This document shows, in pieces, positions 38,527-48,112 of a stretch of 64,000 nucleotides of DNA. Source of the DNA: Pandoraea anhela (GTDB lineage: Bacteria > Pseudomonadota > Gammaproteobacteria > Burkholderiales > Burkholderiaceae); assembly GCF_902459655.1 (NCBI RefSeq), contig NZ_CABPSB010000008.1, forward strand, positions 1 to 64,000, read 5' to 3'. A program made the translations under genes and the position numbers. The number at the start of each line of letters is the position of its first letter. Position 1 is the first letter of the stretch. The notes below the pieces were generated by a model that was given only the letters and a program-made list of their open reading frames with translations, searched no databases and was not told where the DNA came from.

Positions 38527-40197
38527 ATGGCATCGGTCCGGCGCAACGATTTCCCCCACAAGCCTGAGCCTGCCCCGGCCAGCGCGGCGGTTGTGGCGGA
38601 CATCGCCTTGTTGCTCGAAGGCACCTTCCCTTATGTGCGCGGGGGCGTATCCGCCTGGGTCGATCAACTGATCCGCGCCTTTCCCGAACTGACTTTCGCG
38701 GTCGTCTTCATCGGCAGTCGCCGCAGCGACTATGGGGCGCCGGTGTATCCGATGCCACCGAACGTCACGCACTTCGAGGCGCATTACCTGTACGAGACGT
38801 CCGGCGCGACGCCCGCCGCCGCCTCGGATGCGAGGCCGGCGAAGTCGCCCGGACCCGATGCCAGCGACGCGGACGCCTTCGCCGGCATTGCCCGGCTGCA
38901 TGACTTGTTCCGTCGTCGTCACGACGGGCCGCCCGGTGGGATCGGTATGGCCAAATACATGCGGGTCGACGGCTTGCGCAGCATGCTCGAGCGTCTGGTG
39001 CCCATGCTGCGCGACGGTCAGCCGCTGTCGCAGGCGGCGTTCCTGCATAGCGAGCGGTCCTGGGAGTTCATGACGCAACGGTACGAGCAGTATTGCCATG
39101 ACCCGTCGTTTACGGACTACTTCTGGACGATCCGGGCGATGCACAAACCGATCTGGCAACTCGCGCGGATCGCGTCCGCCATGCCGGCCGCGAAGATGTA
39201 TCACACCGTGTCGACGGGGTACGCGGGGCTGTTGGGCGCGATGCTGCGCATGTCGACGGGGCGCGCACTGCTTGTGACCGAACACGGCAACTACACCAAG
39301 GAACGCAAGCTCGACCTGCTGCAAAGCGAGTGGCTGCGCGACAATCGCGGCCCGTTCGAACGCGACATCTCGCGGGTGGGCTACTTCCAGAATTTGTGGA
39401 TGCGGTTTTTCGAAGCCATCGGCCGCGTTTGCTACGACACGGCGGACGACATTGTGTCGCTCTACGAGGGCAGCCGTCAGCGTCAGGTGAGCGACGGCGC
39501 GCCTGCGCACAAGACGCGCTGCATCGCCAACGGCGTCGACATCGCCCGCTTCGCGGCACTGCGCCCGGTGCATCGCGAGCGTGCCGACATTGCCCCGGTC
39601 GTCGCGCTGATCGGGCGCGTGGTGCCGGTCAAGGACATCAAGACCTTCCTGCGCGCCGTGTTTCTCGCTTATCGCGCGCGCCCGGACTTGCAGGGCTGGG
39701 TCGTCGGCCCGGAAACGGAAGACCGGGCCTACGCACAGGAGTGCCGCGATCTCGCAGCCAGTCTGGGGATGGAATATCAGGTGAGATTCATGGGATATCG
39801 CGCCGTCGAATCGGTGCTGCCGCAAATCGGCGTGCTCGCGCTGTCGTCCGTCTCCGAGGCCTTGCCGCTGGTCATGCTCGAAGCCGCTGCCGCCGGAGTG
39901 CCGGTCGTGGCGACGGATGTCGGCGCGTGTCGTCAACTGATCGAAGGCAACGATCCGGAAGACTGCGCGCTCGGCCACGCCGGGCGCATCGTACCGATGG
40001 CGGACCCCGAAGCGCTGGCGGCGGCCATCGTCGACGTGCTGGAGCCCGACACATGGCATGCCGCCAGCCGTGCGGGCATCGCCCGCGTCGAGCGGTTTTA
40101 CCGGCTCGATACCATGCGCGACGCCTACCGCACGCTCTACCGTCGCCTGACGGCCGACGAGACGGCGCCTGCACCTGAGCGGGGAGACCCTCGCTGA
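38527..40197 (+). CDS. pelF: PelF GT4-family glycosyltransferase
   Basis: The 556-residue cytoplasmic glycosyltransferase has the GT-B fold. The N-terminal domain shows LLLEGTFPYVRGGVSAWV and TEHGNYTKERK; the C-terminal nucleotide-sugar domain has the EX7E motif EALPLVMLE. PelF polymerises Pel from UDP-activated N-acetylhexosamines. ATG 38527 is used; GTG 38518 overlaps the pelE stop. Its stop overlaps the pelG start by one base (TGATG), so the genes are tightly coupled. Confidence 0.88.
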   Translation: MASVRRNDFPHKPEPAPASAAVVADIALLLEGTFPYVRGGVSAWVDQLIRAFPELTFAVVFIGSRRSDYGAPVYPMPPNVTHFEAHYLYETSGATPAAASDARPAKSPGPDASDADAFAGIARLHDLFRRRHDGPPGGIGMAKYMRVDGLRSMLERLVPMLRDGQPLSQAAFLHSERSWEFMTQRYEQYCHDPSFTDYFWTIRAMHKPIWQLARIASAMPAAKMYHTVSTGYAGLLGAMLRMSTGRALLVTEHGNYTKERKLDLLQSEWLRDNRGPFERDISRVGYFQNLWMRFFEAIGRVCYDTADDIVSLYEGSRQRQVSDGAPAHKTRCIANGVDIARFAALRPVHRERADIAPVVALIGRVVPVKDIKTFLRAVFLAYRARPDLQGWVVGPETEDRAYAQECRDLAASLGMEYQVRFMGYRAVESVLPQIGVLALSSVSEALPLVMLEAAAAGVPVVATDVGACRQLIEGNDPEDCALGHAGRIVPMADPEALAAAIVDVLEPDTWHAASRAGIARVERFYRLDTMRDAYRTLYRRLTADETAPAPERGDPR

Positions 40198-41573
40198 TGG
40201 CCGGGATCGGTTTCGAATTGCGGCGCCTGCTGCGCAGCGATACGCTCTCGGGCACGTTCGCGGCCTACAGCTATGCAGGTGTGATCAGCGCCGGGCCGCT
40301 GGTGCTGTCGATGGTCGGCGTGGTGCTCGTCGGCCTCATGAGTCTGGCGCATGTCCATCCGTCATCGGTTCTCACGCAGTTTCAGGTGTCGGTGACGTAT
40401 CTGATCGCGTCGAGTGTCATCGCGACCGGCCTGATTCAACTGGCCTTTATGCGATACCTGAGCGACCGCCTGTTCGCGGGCGAAGCGCAGGCTGTCATGC
40501 CGTCGTTCAATGCCGTGACGCTGGTGACGACGGTCGTGCTCGGCGGCGTCGGTCTGGCGCTGTCGCAGACGGTATTCGCCGATCAGCCGCTGGCGTATCG
40601 CTGGCTGATGTGGATAGGGTTCGTGTTGCTCGGCAACCTGTGGATCGTGGTGCTCTTCCTGACGAGCGTGAAACAGTACCGGGTGATTCTCGGCGTTTTC
40701 TGTGCGGGTTACAGCCTGACGGTGATTTGCGCCGTGCTGCTGGGGCGCTTCGGCCTGACAGGACTGCTGGCGGGATTCGTCATCGGCCATACGGCGCTGC
40801 TGCTCGGCTTTACCGTTGTCGTCGCCCGAAACTACCGGACATCCACGTGGCTGTCATGGGCTGTCTTCGTGCCGCGCAATCTGCGTTTCTCGCTGGTGGG
40901 TGTCGGGGTGTGTTTCGGACTCGGGGTCTGGATCGACAAGCTGATGTTCTGGCTGTGGCCGGCCACCGGCGTGAGCGTCATCGGCCCGTTGCGCGCCGCG
41001 CCGCTTTACGACTTGCCGGTGTTCCTCTCCTATCTGTGCGTCATCCCGGGAATGGCGGTGTTCCTGCTGCGTATCGAGACGGACTTCGCCGAGGCTTATA
41101 CCGGGTTTTTCGACGCGGTGCGCCGCGGCGGCACGTTGCGTCAGATTTCGGCGTCGCGCGTGCTGATGGTGCGTGCGGTGCGTATCGGGCTGTTCGAAAT
41201 CCTCAAGGTGCAGGCCGGGGTGACGCTGCTTGTGTTCGCCTTCGGCGACGACTTGCTGCGGCGGGTCGGCGTGCCCGTTGAAGGGCAGTCGTTGCTGCGT
41301 ATCGACGTCATCTCGGCGGGGTTACAGGTCCTGCTGCTCGGGGTGCTCAACGTGCTGTTTTATCTCGACCGGCGGCGCGACGTGCTGCTTCTCACGTCGC
41401 TGCTGGTGGTGCTCAACGCACTCTTTACCGGGGTGAGTCTGTACGCCGGTCCGGCGACGTACGGTTATGGGCTTGCGCTGGCCTTGTCATGCGTGCTGGG
41501 ACTCGGCGCGTATCGGCTGTCGCGGCGTCTGGGCGCGCTCGAATACGACACGTACATGGGCACGCATGGTTGA
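40197..41573 (+). CDS. pelG: PelG polysaccharide transporter
   Basis: The 458-residue inner-membrane protein has about 12 TM helices and begins MAGIGFELRRLLRSDTLSG, the typical PelG start. It belongs to the MOP flippase superfamily and is thought to carry the nascent Pel chain across the inner membrane with PelD, PelE and PelF. It is translationally coupled to pelF. No pelA, pelB or pelC (deacetylase/hydrolase, outer-membrane porin and lipoprotein) follows it. Confidence 0.88.
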   Translation: MAGIGFELRRLLRSDTLSGTFAAYSYAGVISAGPLVLSMVGVVLVGLMSLAHVHPSSVLTQFQVSVTYLIASSVIATGLIQLAFMRYLSDRLFAGEAQAVMPSFNAVTLVTTVVLGGVGLALSQTVFADQPLAYRWLMWIGFVLLGNLWIVVLFLTSVKQYRVILGVFCAGYSLTVICAVLLGRFGLTGLLAGFVIGHTALLLGFTVVVARNYRTSTWLSWAVFVPRNLRFSLVGVGVCFGLGVWIDKLMFWLWPATGVSVIGPLRAAPLYDLPVFLSYLCVIPGMAVFLLRIETDFAEAYTGFFDAVRRGGTLRQISASRVLMVRAVRIGLFEILKVQAGVTLLVFAFGDDLLRRVGVPVEGQSLLRIDVISAGLQVLLLGVLNVLFYLDRRRDVLLLTSLLVVLNALFTGVSLYAGPATYGYGLALALSCVLGLGAYRLSRRLGALEYDTYMGTHG

Positions 41574-41764
41574 CGCGCTCGCCTGCGTACCCGGCGCGAC
41601 GTCGGGGCATCCGGCCGGAAGCCTCCGCCGCGAAGTATGTGCGCGAATGGCATGCAAGCGACGGCTGGAGTAAGATGCCGGGTCTCTCGGCAGCAATCGT
41701 CGCACATCATGCTGCACATGCGTGCATCGGGTCACGCCGAAGCGGGCGTCACCAAGGCATCTTC

Positions 41765-42787
41765 ATGAAGAATCAGGGCACCATTCTCGTTACCGGCGGC
41801 GCCGGTTATATCGGCTCGCATACGTGTGTGGAACTGCTGGCGGGCGGTTTCGACGTCGTTATTCTGGATAACCTCTCCAACGGTCATCGCGAGGCGGTAG
41901 CCCGCATCGGGCGCATCGCCGGGCGCGCGCCGGTGTTTGTCGAAGGCGACGCCTGTTCGGCGAGCGTGATGGAGGACATCTTCACGCGGTTTCGCATCGA
42001 CGGTGTGATTCACTTCGCCGCGCTGAAGTCCATCGGCGAGTCGCTCGACAAGCCGTTTCTCTATTACCGCAACAACCTCGGCAGTCTGCTCACGCTCATC
42101 GAGACGATGGATCGTCACGACGTGCGGCATCTGGTGTTCAGCTCGTCGGCTGCGGTCTACGGCAATCAGGCGGTCGTCCCCGTCGACGAGACGGCTGCGC
42201 TGGCGACGGCCAACCCCTACGGCCATACCAAGCTCATGGCCGAGCAGATGCTCACCGACACCGTCAAGTCTGACCCGCGCTGGCGCATCGGCGTGCTTCG
42301 GTATTTCAATCCGGTCGGTGCGCACGAGAGCGGTCTGATCGGCGAGGATCCGGGCGGCACGCCCAATAATCTGATGCCGTTCGTCGCGCAGGTTGCCGTA
42401 GGCAAACAGCCGTTGCTGAAGGTCTACGGGGGGGATTGGCCAACGCCGGACGGTACCGGCATTCGCGATTACATCCACGTGGTGGATCTGGCGCGCGGGC
42501 ATCTGGCGGCGCTGGCGGGCCTGAAAACGCTCGACGCGGGTTTCACCGTGAATCTCGGGACCGGGGCGGGCAGCAGCGTGCTGGAAGTCGTGCGCGCATT
42601 CGAGGCCGCCAGCGGCCGCGAGGTCCCGTTCCGGATCGTCGAGCGCCGGTCGGGCGATATCGGCGTGTCCTACGCCAATCCTGCCCGGGCGCACGCGCTG
42701 CTGGGCTGGCATGCGCAGTACGATCTGGCGCGCATGTGTGTCGATCACTGGCGCTGGCAGCATCGGAACCCGAACGGCTACCGCTGA
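41765..42787 (+). CDS. galE: UDP-hexose 4-epimerase, probably active on N-acetylated sugars (PelX-like)
   Basis: The 340-residue short-chain epimerase has the NAD motif TGGAGYIGSHT (10-20), Ser126-128 and the catalytic Tyr152-x3-Lys156. A gapless alignment of RRSGDIGVSYANP with E. coli GalE RREGDLPAYWADA puts Ser302 at the Tyr299 position. A small residue there is known to admit N-acetylated UDP-sugars (Cys in human GALE, Ser in WbpP). It lies 191 bases after pelG, so it may supply UDP-GalNAc for Pel. ATG 41765 is chosen because the NAD fold begins there; the frame is open to 41489. A plain galactose role cannot be excluded. Confidence 0.87.
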   Translation: MKNQGTILVTGGAGYIGSHTCVELLAGGFDVVILDNLSNGHREAVARIGRIAGRAPVFVEGDACSASVMEDIFTRFRIDGVIHFAALKSIGESLDKPFLYYRNNLGSLLTLIETMDRHDVRHLVFSSSAAVYGNQAVVPVDETAALATANPYGHTKLMAEQMLTDTVKSDPRWRIGVLRYFNPVGAHESGLIGEDPGGTPNNLMPFVAQVAVGKQPLLKVYGGDWPTPDGTGIRDYIHVVDLARGHLAALAGLKTLDAGFTVNLGTGAGSSVLEVVRAFEAASGREVPFRIVERRSGDIGVSYANPARAHALLGWHAQYDLARMCVDHWRWQHRNPNGYR

Positions 42788-43148
42788 TCCGGCAGGACTC
42801 GCCGCAGGGGGCGGGATCGCGGTGAAGACAGCGGCGAAGGTCGAGTCCAAGGTCCGGGAGAAGGCCGGTTCGTATCCGCCGGCAGCCCCGTCCGATATGC
42901 CCGACGGGTATATCGATATGCCTTAAATGACTCAGGGGACAAATGAAAGCTATTCCCAATTGGGGTAAAATAGCGGGGTTTTCCCGTCCATAACCGATAG
43001 TGCGTATACCTGATGCGCCTGGAGTTCTGGCATCAGGGCCGTCAGGGATGGCCCGCGAAAGCGCGTCTCAGGCGATCCCGGCCGATATCGTTGGGTTCGC
43101 GCGGGTCAAAGCGCAGTGTCGCCGGCCTCCGTTAAACGTCAAGTCAAT
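42788..43148. other. Intergenic region upstream of fpr
   Basis: No gene is supported. An AT-rich element near 42952-42972 contains the small palindrome CCCAATTGGG followed by TAAAAT, a possible -10, so the fpr promoter may lie here; the assignment is weak. Confidence 0.4.
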
Positions 43149-43919
43149 ATGAGCATTCAGAATCAACAAACCGTGTTGGAAGTCCATCACTGGACCGACA
43201 CGCTGTTCAGCTTCAAGACCACTCGCGACGCTTCGTTCCGTTACGTCAATGGCCAGTTCACCATGATCGGCCTGGAAGTGGACGGCAAGCCGCTGCTGCG
43301 CGCCTATAGCATGGCGAGCGCGAATTACGAGGAAGAGCTGGAGTTCCTGAGCATCAAGGTGCAGGACGGCCCGCTGACCTCGCGTCTGCAAAACATCAAG
43401 CCGGGCGATAAGGTGATCGTGGGCCGCAAGCCGACGGGCACACTCATCGACGACAACCTGCTGCCGGGCAAGAACCTTTATCTGCTCTCGACGGGCACGG
43501 GTCTCGCGCCGTTCATGAGCATCATCCGCGACCCGGAAGTCTACGATCGCTACGAGCACATCATTCTGGTGCACGGCTGCCGTTTCACGAGCGAGCTGGC
43601 GTATCGCGATCTGATCACGCAGCATCTGCCGGAGCACGAGTATCTGGGCGAGTATGTCCGCGACAAGCTGATCTACTACCCGACGGTCACGCGTGAAGAG
43701 TTCGAGAATCAGGGCCGTATCACGGAACTGGTCGAGTCGGGCAAGATCTTCACGGACATCGGTCTGCCGGAGTTCTCGCCGGAGCATGATCGCGTGATGC
43801 TGTGCGGCAGCCCGGCCATGCTCAAGGATACCCGCGAGCTGCTCGAAAAGCGCGGCTTCGTGGAAGGCCACAACCACGCACCGGGCCACTATCTGGTCGA
43901 GCGCGCCTTCGTTGGCTAA
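43149..43919 (+). CDS. fpr: Ferredoxin--NADP+ reductase
   Basis: The 256-residue cytoplasmic flavoenzyme has the FAD motif RAYSMAS (near residue 50), the NADP motif STGTGLAPF (near 110-120) and a C terminus ending in aromatic/hydrophobic residues as in subclass I bacterial Fpr. It transfers electrons between NADPH and ferredoxin or flavodoxin. ATG 43149 (MSIQNQQ) is used; the upstream in-frame ATG at 43116 adds residues not seen in the family. The duplicated motif GGCTAAATC spans its stop codon. Confidence 0.9.
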   Translation: MSIQNQQTVLEVHHWTDTLFSFKTTRDASFRYVNGQFTMIGLEVDGKPLLRAYSMASANYEEELEFLSIKVQDGPLTSRLQNIKPGDKVIVGRKPTGTLIDDNLLPGKNLYLLSTGTGLAPFMSIIRDPEVYDRYEHIILVHGCRFTSELAYRDLITQHLPEHEYLGEYVRDKLIYYPTVTREEFENQGRITELVESGKIFTDIGLPEFSPEHDRVMLCGSPAMLKDTRELLEKRGFVEGHNHAPGHYLVERAFVG

Positions 43920-43931
43920 ATCGGCTAAATC
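43914..43931 (+). repeat. 2 x 9-bp repeat spanning the fpr stop codon
   Basis: GGCTAAATC occurs at 43914-43922 and 43923-43931, with a partial third copy. The first copy contains the TAA stop of fpr. Confidence 0.8.
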
Positions 43932-44005
43932 GGCTGCGGCGCCCAACCCGGTAGCCGGCCCGGCAAGTCCCGTCGGTGAAGACAAGGGATAAGGAAACGG
44001 AAGGG

Positions 44006-44034
44006 AAAAAGGCCGCTCATCGAGCGGCCTTTTT
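44006..44034. terminator. Bidirectional Rho-independent terminator
   Basis: AGGCCGCTC pairs with GAGCGGCCT, flanked by five As on the left and a T run on the right. It serves fpr (+) and the TonB-dependent receptor gene (-). Confidence 0.92.
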
Positions 44035-44060
44035 CGTGGTGCGGGATCCTCAGACGTCGC

Positions 44061-46334
44061 TTAGAAATCCATTGTGGCGCTCGCGAGGAACGTGCGGGTC
44101 GAGCCGGGCAGCACAAACCCGTTGTATGTGGTCGTCCAGTAGTGCTTGTCCGTCACGTTGTTGATCGCGGCACGGAACACCACGGATTTGCCGGCAAGGC
44201 GCGTGGCGTACTTCGCCGACAGATCGATAGTGGTGTACGACGGAATCGACAGCGCGTTGGCCGCATCGACCACCTGATCGCCCGTGACCTTGACACCCGC
44301 CGCCACGGTCAGGCCGCGCACGAACGGCGTGTCGTACTCGACGCGACCGGTGACGACGTAGCGCGGCGTGGCGTAAATGCGCTTGCCGGACACCGCCGGA
44401 TCGTCGATATCCACGGCCTTCGTGTTGAGCAACAACACCCCGCCCATCACGCGCCAGTCGCGCGCCACGCGCACCCAGCCGCTGGCGTCCAGTCCCTGAA
44501 AGCGCTGCGTGCCGTCCTGTACATAGAAGTTGGACTGATTGGTGTAACCGTAGCCGCGCTCGACACGAAAGAGTGCCAGATTCTCGCCCCACGACGACTT
44601 GTCTGCCTTCCAGCCCACCTCGTACTGCTTGCTCTTTAGCGGCCCGTACGTCTGCGGATAGTTGCTGTTCGTGATGCTCGCCGAGCCACCCGGCTCCAGC
44701 GATTCGACGTAGCTGGCATAGGCGGTCGAATCGTTGTCCGTCTTGTACATCAACGCGAGCGTCGGTGTGACGGGCTTGGCCGAGTACGACGTCGTTGTCT
44801 GCCCGGAGGTGTCGTAAAGATCATCGCTGAACTGCGTGTAGCGCAGGCCCACGAGGGCGGAGAGGCGCGATGTGATGCCGACGGTGTCGCTGGCGTAGAT
44901 CGCGCGTTGCGAGATCTTCTCGCTGCGGTATGGCTGGTAGTTCAGTCCGATGTCCTGATTCGGCAGCAACGAGGGGTGATAGATGTTGCTCGTGCCGAGC
45001 ACGATGCCGTTGCCGCCCGGACCGTTGTCGTTGCGTTTGACCTGACTTTGATATGCGAGTCCGAACACCACGTCATGACTGAGCGGGCCGGTGACGAAGT
45101 TGCCCTGTAGCATGGCATCCCACGCCTGGTAGTAGTAGGCGGTCTTCCACTTGTATTGCGTGTCCGTGTAATCGCCAGCGGGGTTCGTCACATTGAGGAA
45201 GCTGTCGCCGTTCAGGCGGTTCTGACGTGCGAAGCGGTACTTGAAGTTCGCTTTCCACCGATCGTCGATGCGATAGTCGAGACCGGTGCCGGCGGTGAGC
45301 GTGTCGGTCTCGTAGTACGTGAAAGGCTGGGCCAGATTGCGGGCGACCTTGTTGGCGTCGGGCACCGCGCCTGTATCGGCGAAGCTCATGCCGAAGAGCG
45401 TACCCGTGGTCTGGCGCTTCCAGTACGCGACGTCCGCCGACCATGTCAGATCCGGCGTGATGCGAAAATCCGTGGCGAACGATATCGTTTTGCGACGCAC
45501 ATGGTTGTTCGGCTCGGCGGTATTGCCTGCTTCGTTGACGAGGTTCAGGCGATAGCCGAAGCGATCGTCAGGGCCGAAGCGGCCGCCGAGATCGAGCTTC
45601 TCGCTCCATACGTTGCTGGCTTCATAACCGACCGAGAACTGCCGCAGCGGCTCGTCCGTCGGACGCTTCAACACATAGTTCACGATGCCGCCCGGTGCGC
45701 CGAAGCCGTACATGAAGCCGGACAGCCCTTTGAGCAGTTCGACCTGCTCGAACGGTTCGAGCGGAATATCGGCCTGCCAGGACACGAAGTTCTGACCGTC
45801 GATCTTCGTGCCGTCGAGCATGTCGACCCGCATGCCGCGCACGGCGAAGTACGAGTTTTCGTTGCGCTTGTTTTCCGAGAGCGTCGTGACGGCGGGGTCC
45901 CACTTGAAGGCGTCCGTCGCCGTTTGCGCCATCTGGTTTCTGATCTGCTCGCTGTTCACGGCGACGACCGAGAACGGCGTGTCGACCGCCCGGCGCGTGC
46001 CCAGCGCGCCGCCCGACACGCGCTCCACTTTGGTGTCGTCGTCGCGATGGCCCGATACGGTCGTTGCGGGCAGTGCGGCCGTGTTCTTTGCGGTAACTTT
46101 CGTGATGTCTTTCGTGGTGTCCTTCGCCGGGTCTGCCGCCGTATCGGCTGCCGGCGGTACGTCTGCCGTCTGCGGTGCCTGCTGGGCGTGGGCGATGCCG
46201 GACGCGAGCGTCAGCGACGCCGCGCAGATCGCGAACCTGCCGGCTACGGCGCGTGTGATGGACGAGGGCGTAAGGTCATGCGCAGCGTTCGGACGAACGG
46301 ATCCGCGCCCTGCGAGCGGACGGTGGTGCAACAT
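44061..46334 (-). CDS. TonB-dependent siderophore receptor
   Basis: The 757-residue outer-membrane protein has a signal peptide cleaved after AHA (residue 50), a Thr/Ala/Asp-rich linker, a plug domain (about 105-230, with NYFAVRG-like and GFGAPGGIVNYV segments) and a beta-barrel ending in Phe. Receptors of this class import ferric siderophores with TonB energy. No TonB box is obvious, and no extra N-terminal signalling domain is present. It is last in a minus-strand series with PepSY, DUF3649 and DUF3325 genes, 136 bases after the PepSY gene. The siderophore is unknown. Confidence 0.88.
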   Translation of the reverse strand: MLHHRPLAGRGSVRPNAAHDLTPSSITRAVAGRFAICAASLTLASGIAHAQQAPQTADVPPAADTAADPAKDTTKDITKVTAKNTAALPATTVSGHRDDDTKVERVSGGALGTRRAVDTPFSVVAVNSEQIRNQMAQTATDAFKWDPAVTTLSENKRNENSYFAVRGMRVDMLDGTKIDGQNFVSWQADIPLEPFEQVELLKGLSGFMYGFGAPGGIVNYVLKRPTDEPLRQFSVGYEASNVWSEKLDLGGRFGPDDRFGYRLNLVNEAGNTAEPNNHVRRKTISFATDFRITPDLTWSADVAYWKRQTTGTLFGMSFADTGAVPDANKVARNLAQPFTYYETDTLTAGTGLDYRIDDRWKANFKYRFARQNRLNGDSFLNVTNPAGDYTDTQYKWKTAYYYQAWDAMLQGNFVTGPLSHDVVFGLAYQSQVKRNDNGPGGNGIVLGTSNIYHPSLLPNQDIGLNYQPYRSEKISQRAIYASDTVGITSRLSALVGLRYTQFSDDLYDTSGQTTTSYSAKPVTPTLALMYKTDNDSTAYASYVESLEPGGSASITNSNYPQTYGPLKSKQYEVGWKADKSSWGENLALFRVERGYGYTNQSNFYVQDGTQRFQGLDASGWVRVARDWRVMGGVLLLNTKAVDIDDPAVSGKRIYATPRYVVTGRVEYDTPFVRGLTVAAGVKVTGDQVVDAANALSIPSYTTIDLSAKYATRLAGKSVVFRAAINNVTDKHYWTTTYNGFVLPGSTRTFLASATMDF

Positions 46335-46470
46335 CGGTCAATCTCCCTGTTGTCGACGCGCCGTGTGCCGACGCGCCTTGTCGTGAATCCGAGGATTCGT
46401 GAATGGTTTTCTATCGGATGTGGGGAGTTTGCGGTGGACGCGACACGGCCCACCGCAGGCGCGCGTGCGA

Positions 46471-48102
46471 TCAGCTGCGTGCCGGGTCCGGCGGTTGGGG
46501 ATGCGCTGTCGCGACCTTGTCGTGGCCGGCGTCCTCGCTTTGCGCGATGGACGTGACGGCTGCCGCCATCGCCGTCGGATAGGCCCAGACGCTGTTCGGA
46601 TCGCCACGCCGGGCGCGCCGCCACGTGGCGCGCGCAAATAGCGCGAAGCTCACGGCGCTGACGAGCGCGATCAGGTCGACGCTGGCGAGTACCCAGTCGC
46701 CGTCGGCGACGGTGCGCACGAGGTTGTCGGCGGTGAATATCGCGTCGGCGGCGGGAATGGCGAGGCAGGCGAGGGTCGTCGCGATCAGCAGCCCGGTCGC
46801 GGCCACTGGCGGCGCGGTGAACGCGGCGAAGACCATCGACAGCAGCAACGTGACGACGAAGATCGATAGCGCCGTTGCGCTCGGGGCAATCACCGCGCCG
46901 ACGAACGCTACGGCAATGCCCAGACACGTGCCGAGGAAGACGCCGGCCGTGGCTTTCGCCATCCAGCGCAGATTCGCGGGCTGAAGCGCGGTATTGCGTT
47001 TGCGACGCGATTCGAGCCAGAGCAAATTGCCGCTGTAGACGAGCACCGCGCCCATCAGGCCGAGAACGAAGTACACCCAGCGCATGACATCGCCGGCGAA
47101 GTTGCCGAAGTGCGCGCCGTAAATCATGCTGAGCACGGCGTGGTTTGTGTCGCGTGCGCCCGGGCGGTGCTGCCCGACGATCTGGCCGTCGTTCAGGCGC
47201 ACCGCCACGGCGGCGAAGACACCTAGCGAGTCGCGGGCTTCGCCGTAGACTTCCGCCACCGCGTCGGGCTTGCCGTAACGCGACCATGCGACCGCCGTCG
47301 TTTCCATCTCGGGGGCGGCGTGTTCGGCGCGAGCGAGGATGGTCTGAAGGTCGAGCGGCGTGCCGTCGACCGGCGCGATTTTCGCGGGCACCGAGCCTGT
47401 CATCTGCAAGAACTGCGGCGCCAGCTTGTTCTCGAACGCCACCACGTTGAACGCCATCATCAGGGGCAGACTCAGGCACAGCAGCGCGCCGGTGAGGGCA
47501 AACACGATGTGGAATGGCAGACTCAGCACGCCGATGGCGTTGTGCGCGTCTTGCCAGAATCGTTTGAGGTTGCGGCCGGGGCGCAGCGCGAAGAGGTCGC
47601 GTGTCACGCGCGGCAGATGGACGATCACGCCGGAAATGAGCGCCATGCCGTAAAACAGCGATACGACGCCCATCAGATAGAGGCCGTACGTCGGGATCGA
47701 CAACGAGTAGTGCAGGGCGTTGACGGTGTTCGACAAGCCGGGGCGAGCGTCGCCGGTGATGAGCGATGTCGCGGTGCCGTCGGCGTTCAGACGCAGCCGC
47801 GCCTGCATCCATTCGCCGTCAGGCTGCTGCCAGTAAGCGAAGGGCACGGGCGAGTGGCTGGGTAGCACCACGCCCATCTGCTCACGTGCGGCCGGGAACT
47901 GCGCGCGAACCCGTTCGGCGAGTTGTTCCGTCTGGGCGAGCGAGAGCGGTGCGTGACGCGTTGCCGGTTGCTCCCAGCGTTCGATCTCGTGATGAAAGAC
48001 GGTCAGGGCGCCGCCGAGCATGGCGACGAACAGGGCGAAGCCGGCCACGATGCCGGCCCACGTGTGGACGCTGAGGTACTGACGAAGGGTTTGGGCGCGC
48101 AT
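46471..48102 (-). CDS. PepSY-associated TM helix protein (putative siderophore-iron reductase)
   Basis: The 543-residue inner-membrane protein begins MRAQTLRQYLSVHTWAGIVAG, the start typical of PepSY-TM proteins such as FpvG and PiuB. It has one TM helix at the N terminus, periplasmic PepSY segments, further TM helices and an unusually long C-terminal multi-helix region (about 400-520). Family members reduce or release iron from siderophores in the periplasm. The gene lies between the DUF3649 and receptor genes, supporting an iron role; enzymatic function is inference. Confidence 0.82.
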   Translation of the reverse strand: MRAQTLRQYLSVHTWAGIVAGFALFVAMLGGALTVFHHEIERWEQPATRHAPLSLAQTEQLAERVRAQFPAAREQMGVVLPSHSPVPFAYWQQPDGEWMQARLRLNADGTATSLITGDARPGLSNTVNALHYSLSIPTYGLYLMGVVSLFYGMALISGVIVHLPRVTRDLFALRPGRNLKRFWQDAHNAIGVLSLPFHIVFALTGALLCLSLPLMMAFNVVAFENKLAPQFLQMTGSVPAKIAPVDGTPLDLQTILARAEHAAPEMETTAVAWSRYGKPDAVAEVYGEARDSLGVFAAVAVRLNDGQIVGQHRPGARDTNHAVLSMIYGAHFGNFAGDVMRWVYFVLGLMGAVLVYSGNLLWLESRRKRNTALQPANLRWMAKATAGVFLGTCLGIAVAFVGAVIAPSATALSIFVVTLLLSMVFAAFTAPPVAATGLLIATTLACLAIPAADAIFTADNLVRTVADGDWVLASVDLIALVSAVSFALFARATWRRARRGDPNSVWAYPTAMAAAVTSIAQSEDAGHDKVATAHPQPPDPARS

Positions 48103-48112
48103 CGGGCGATCC

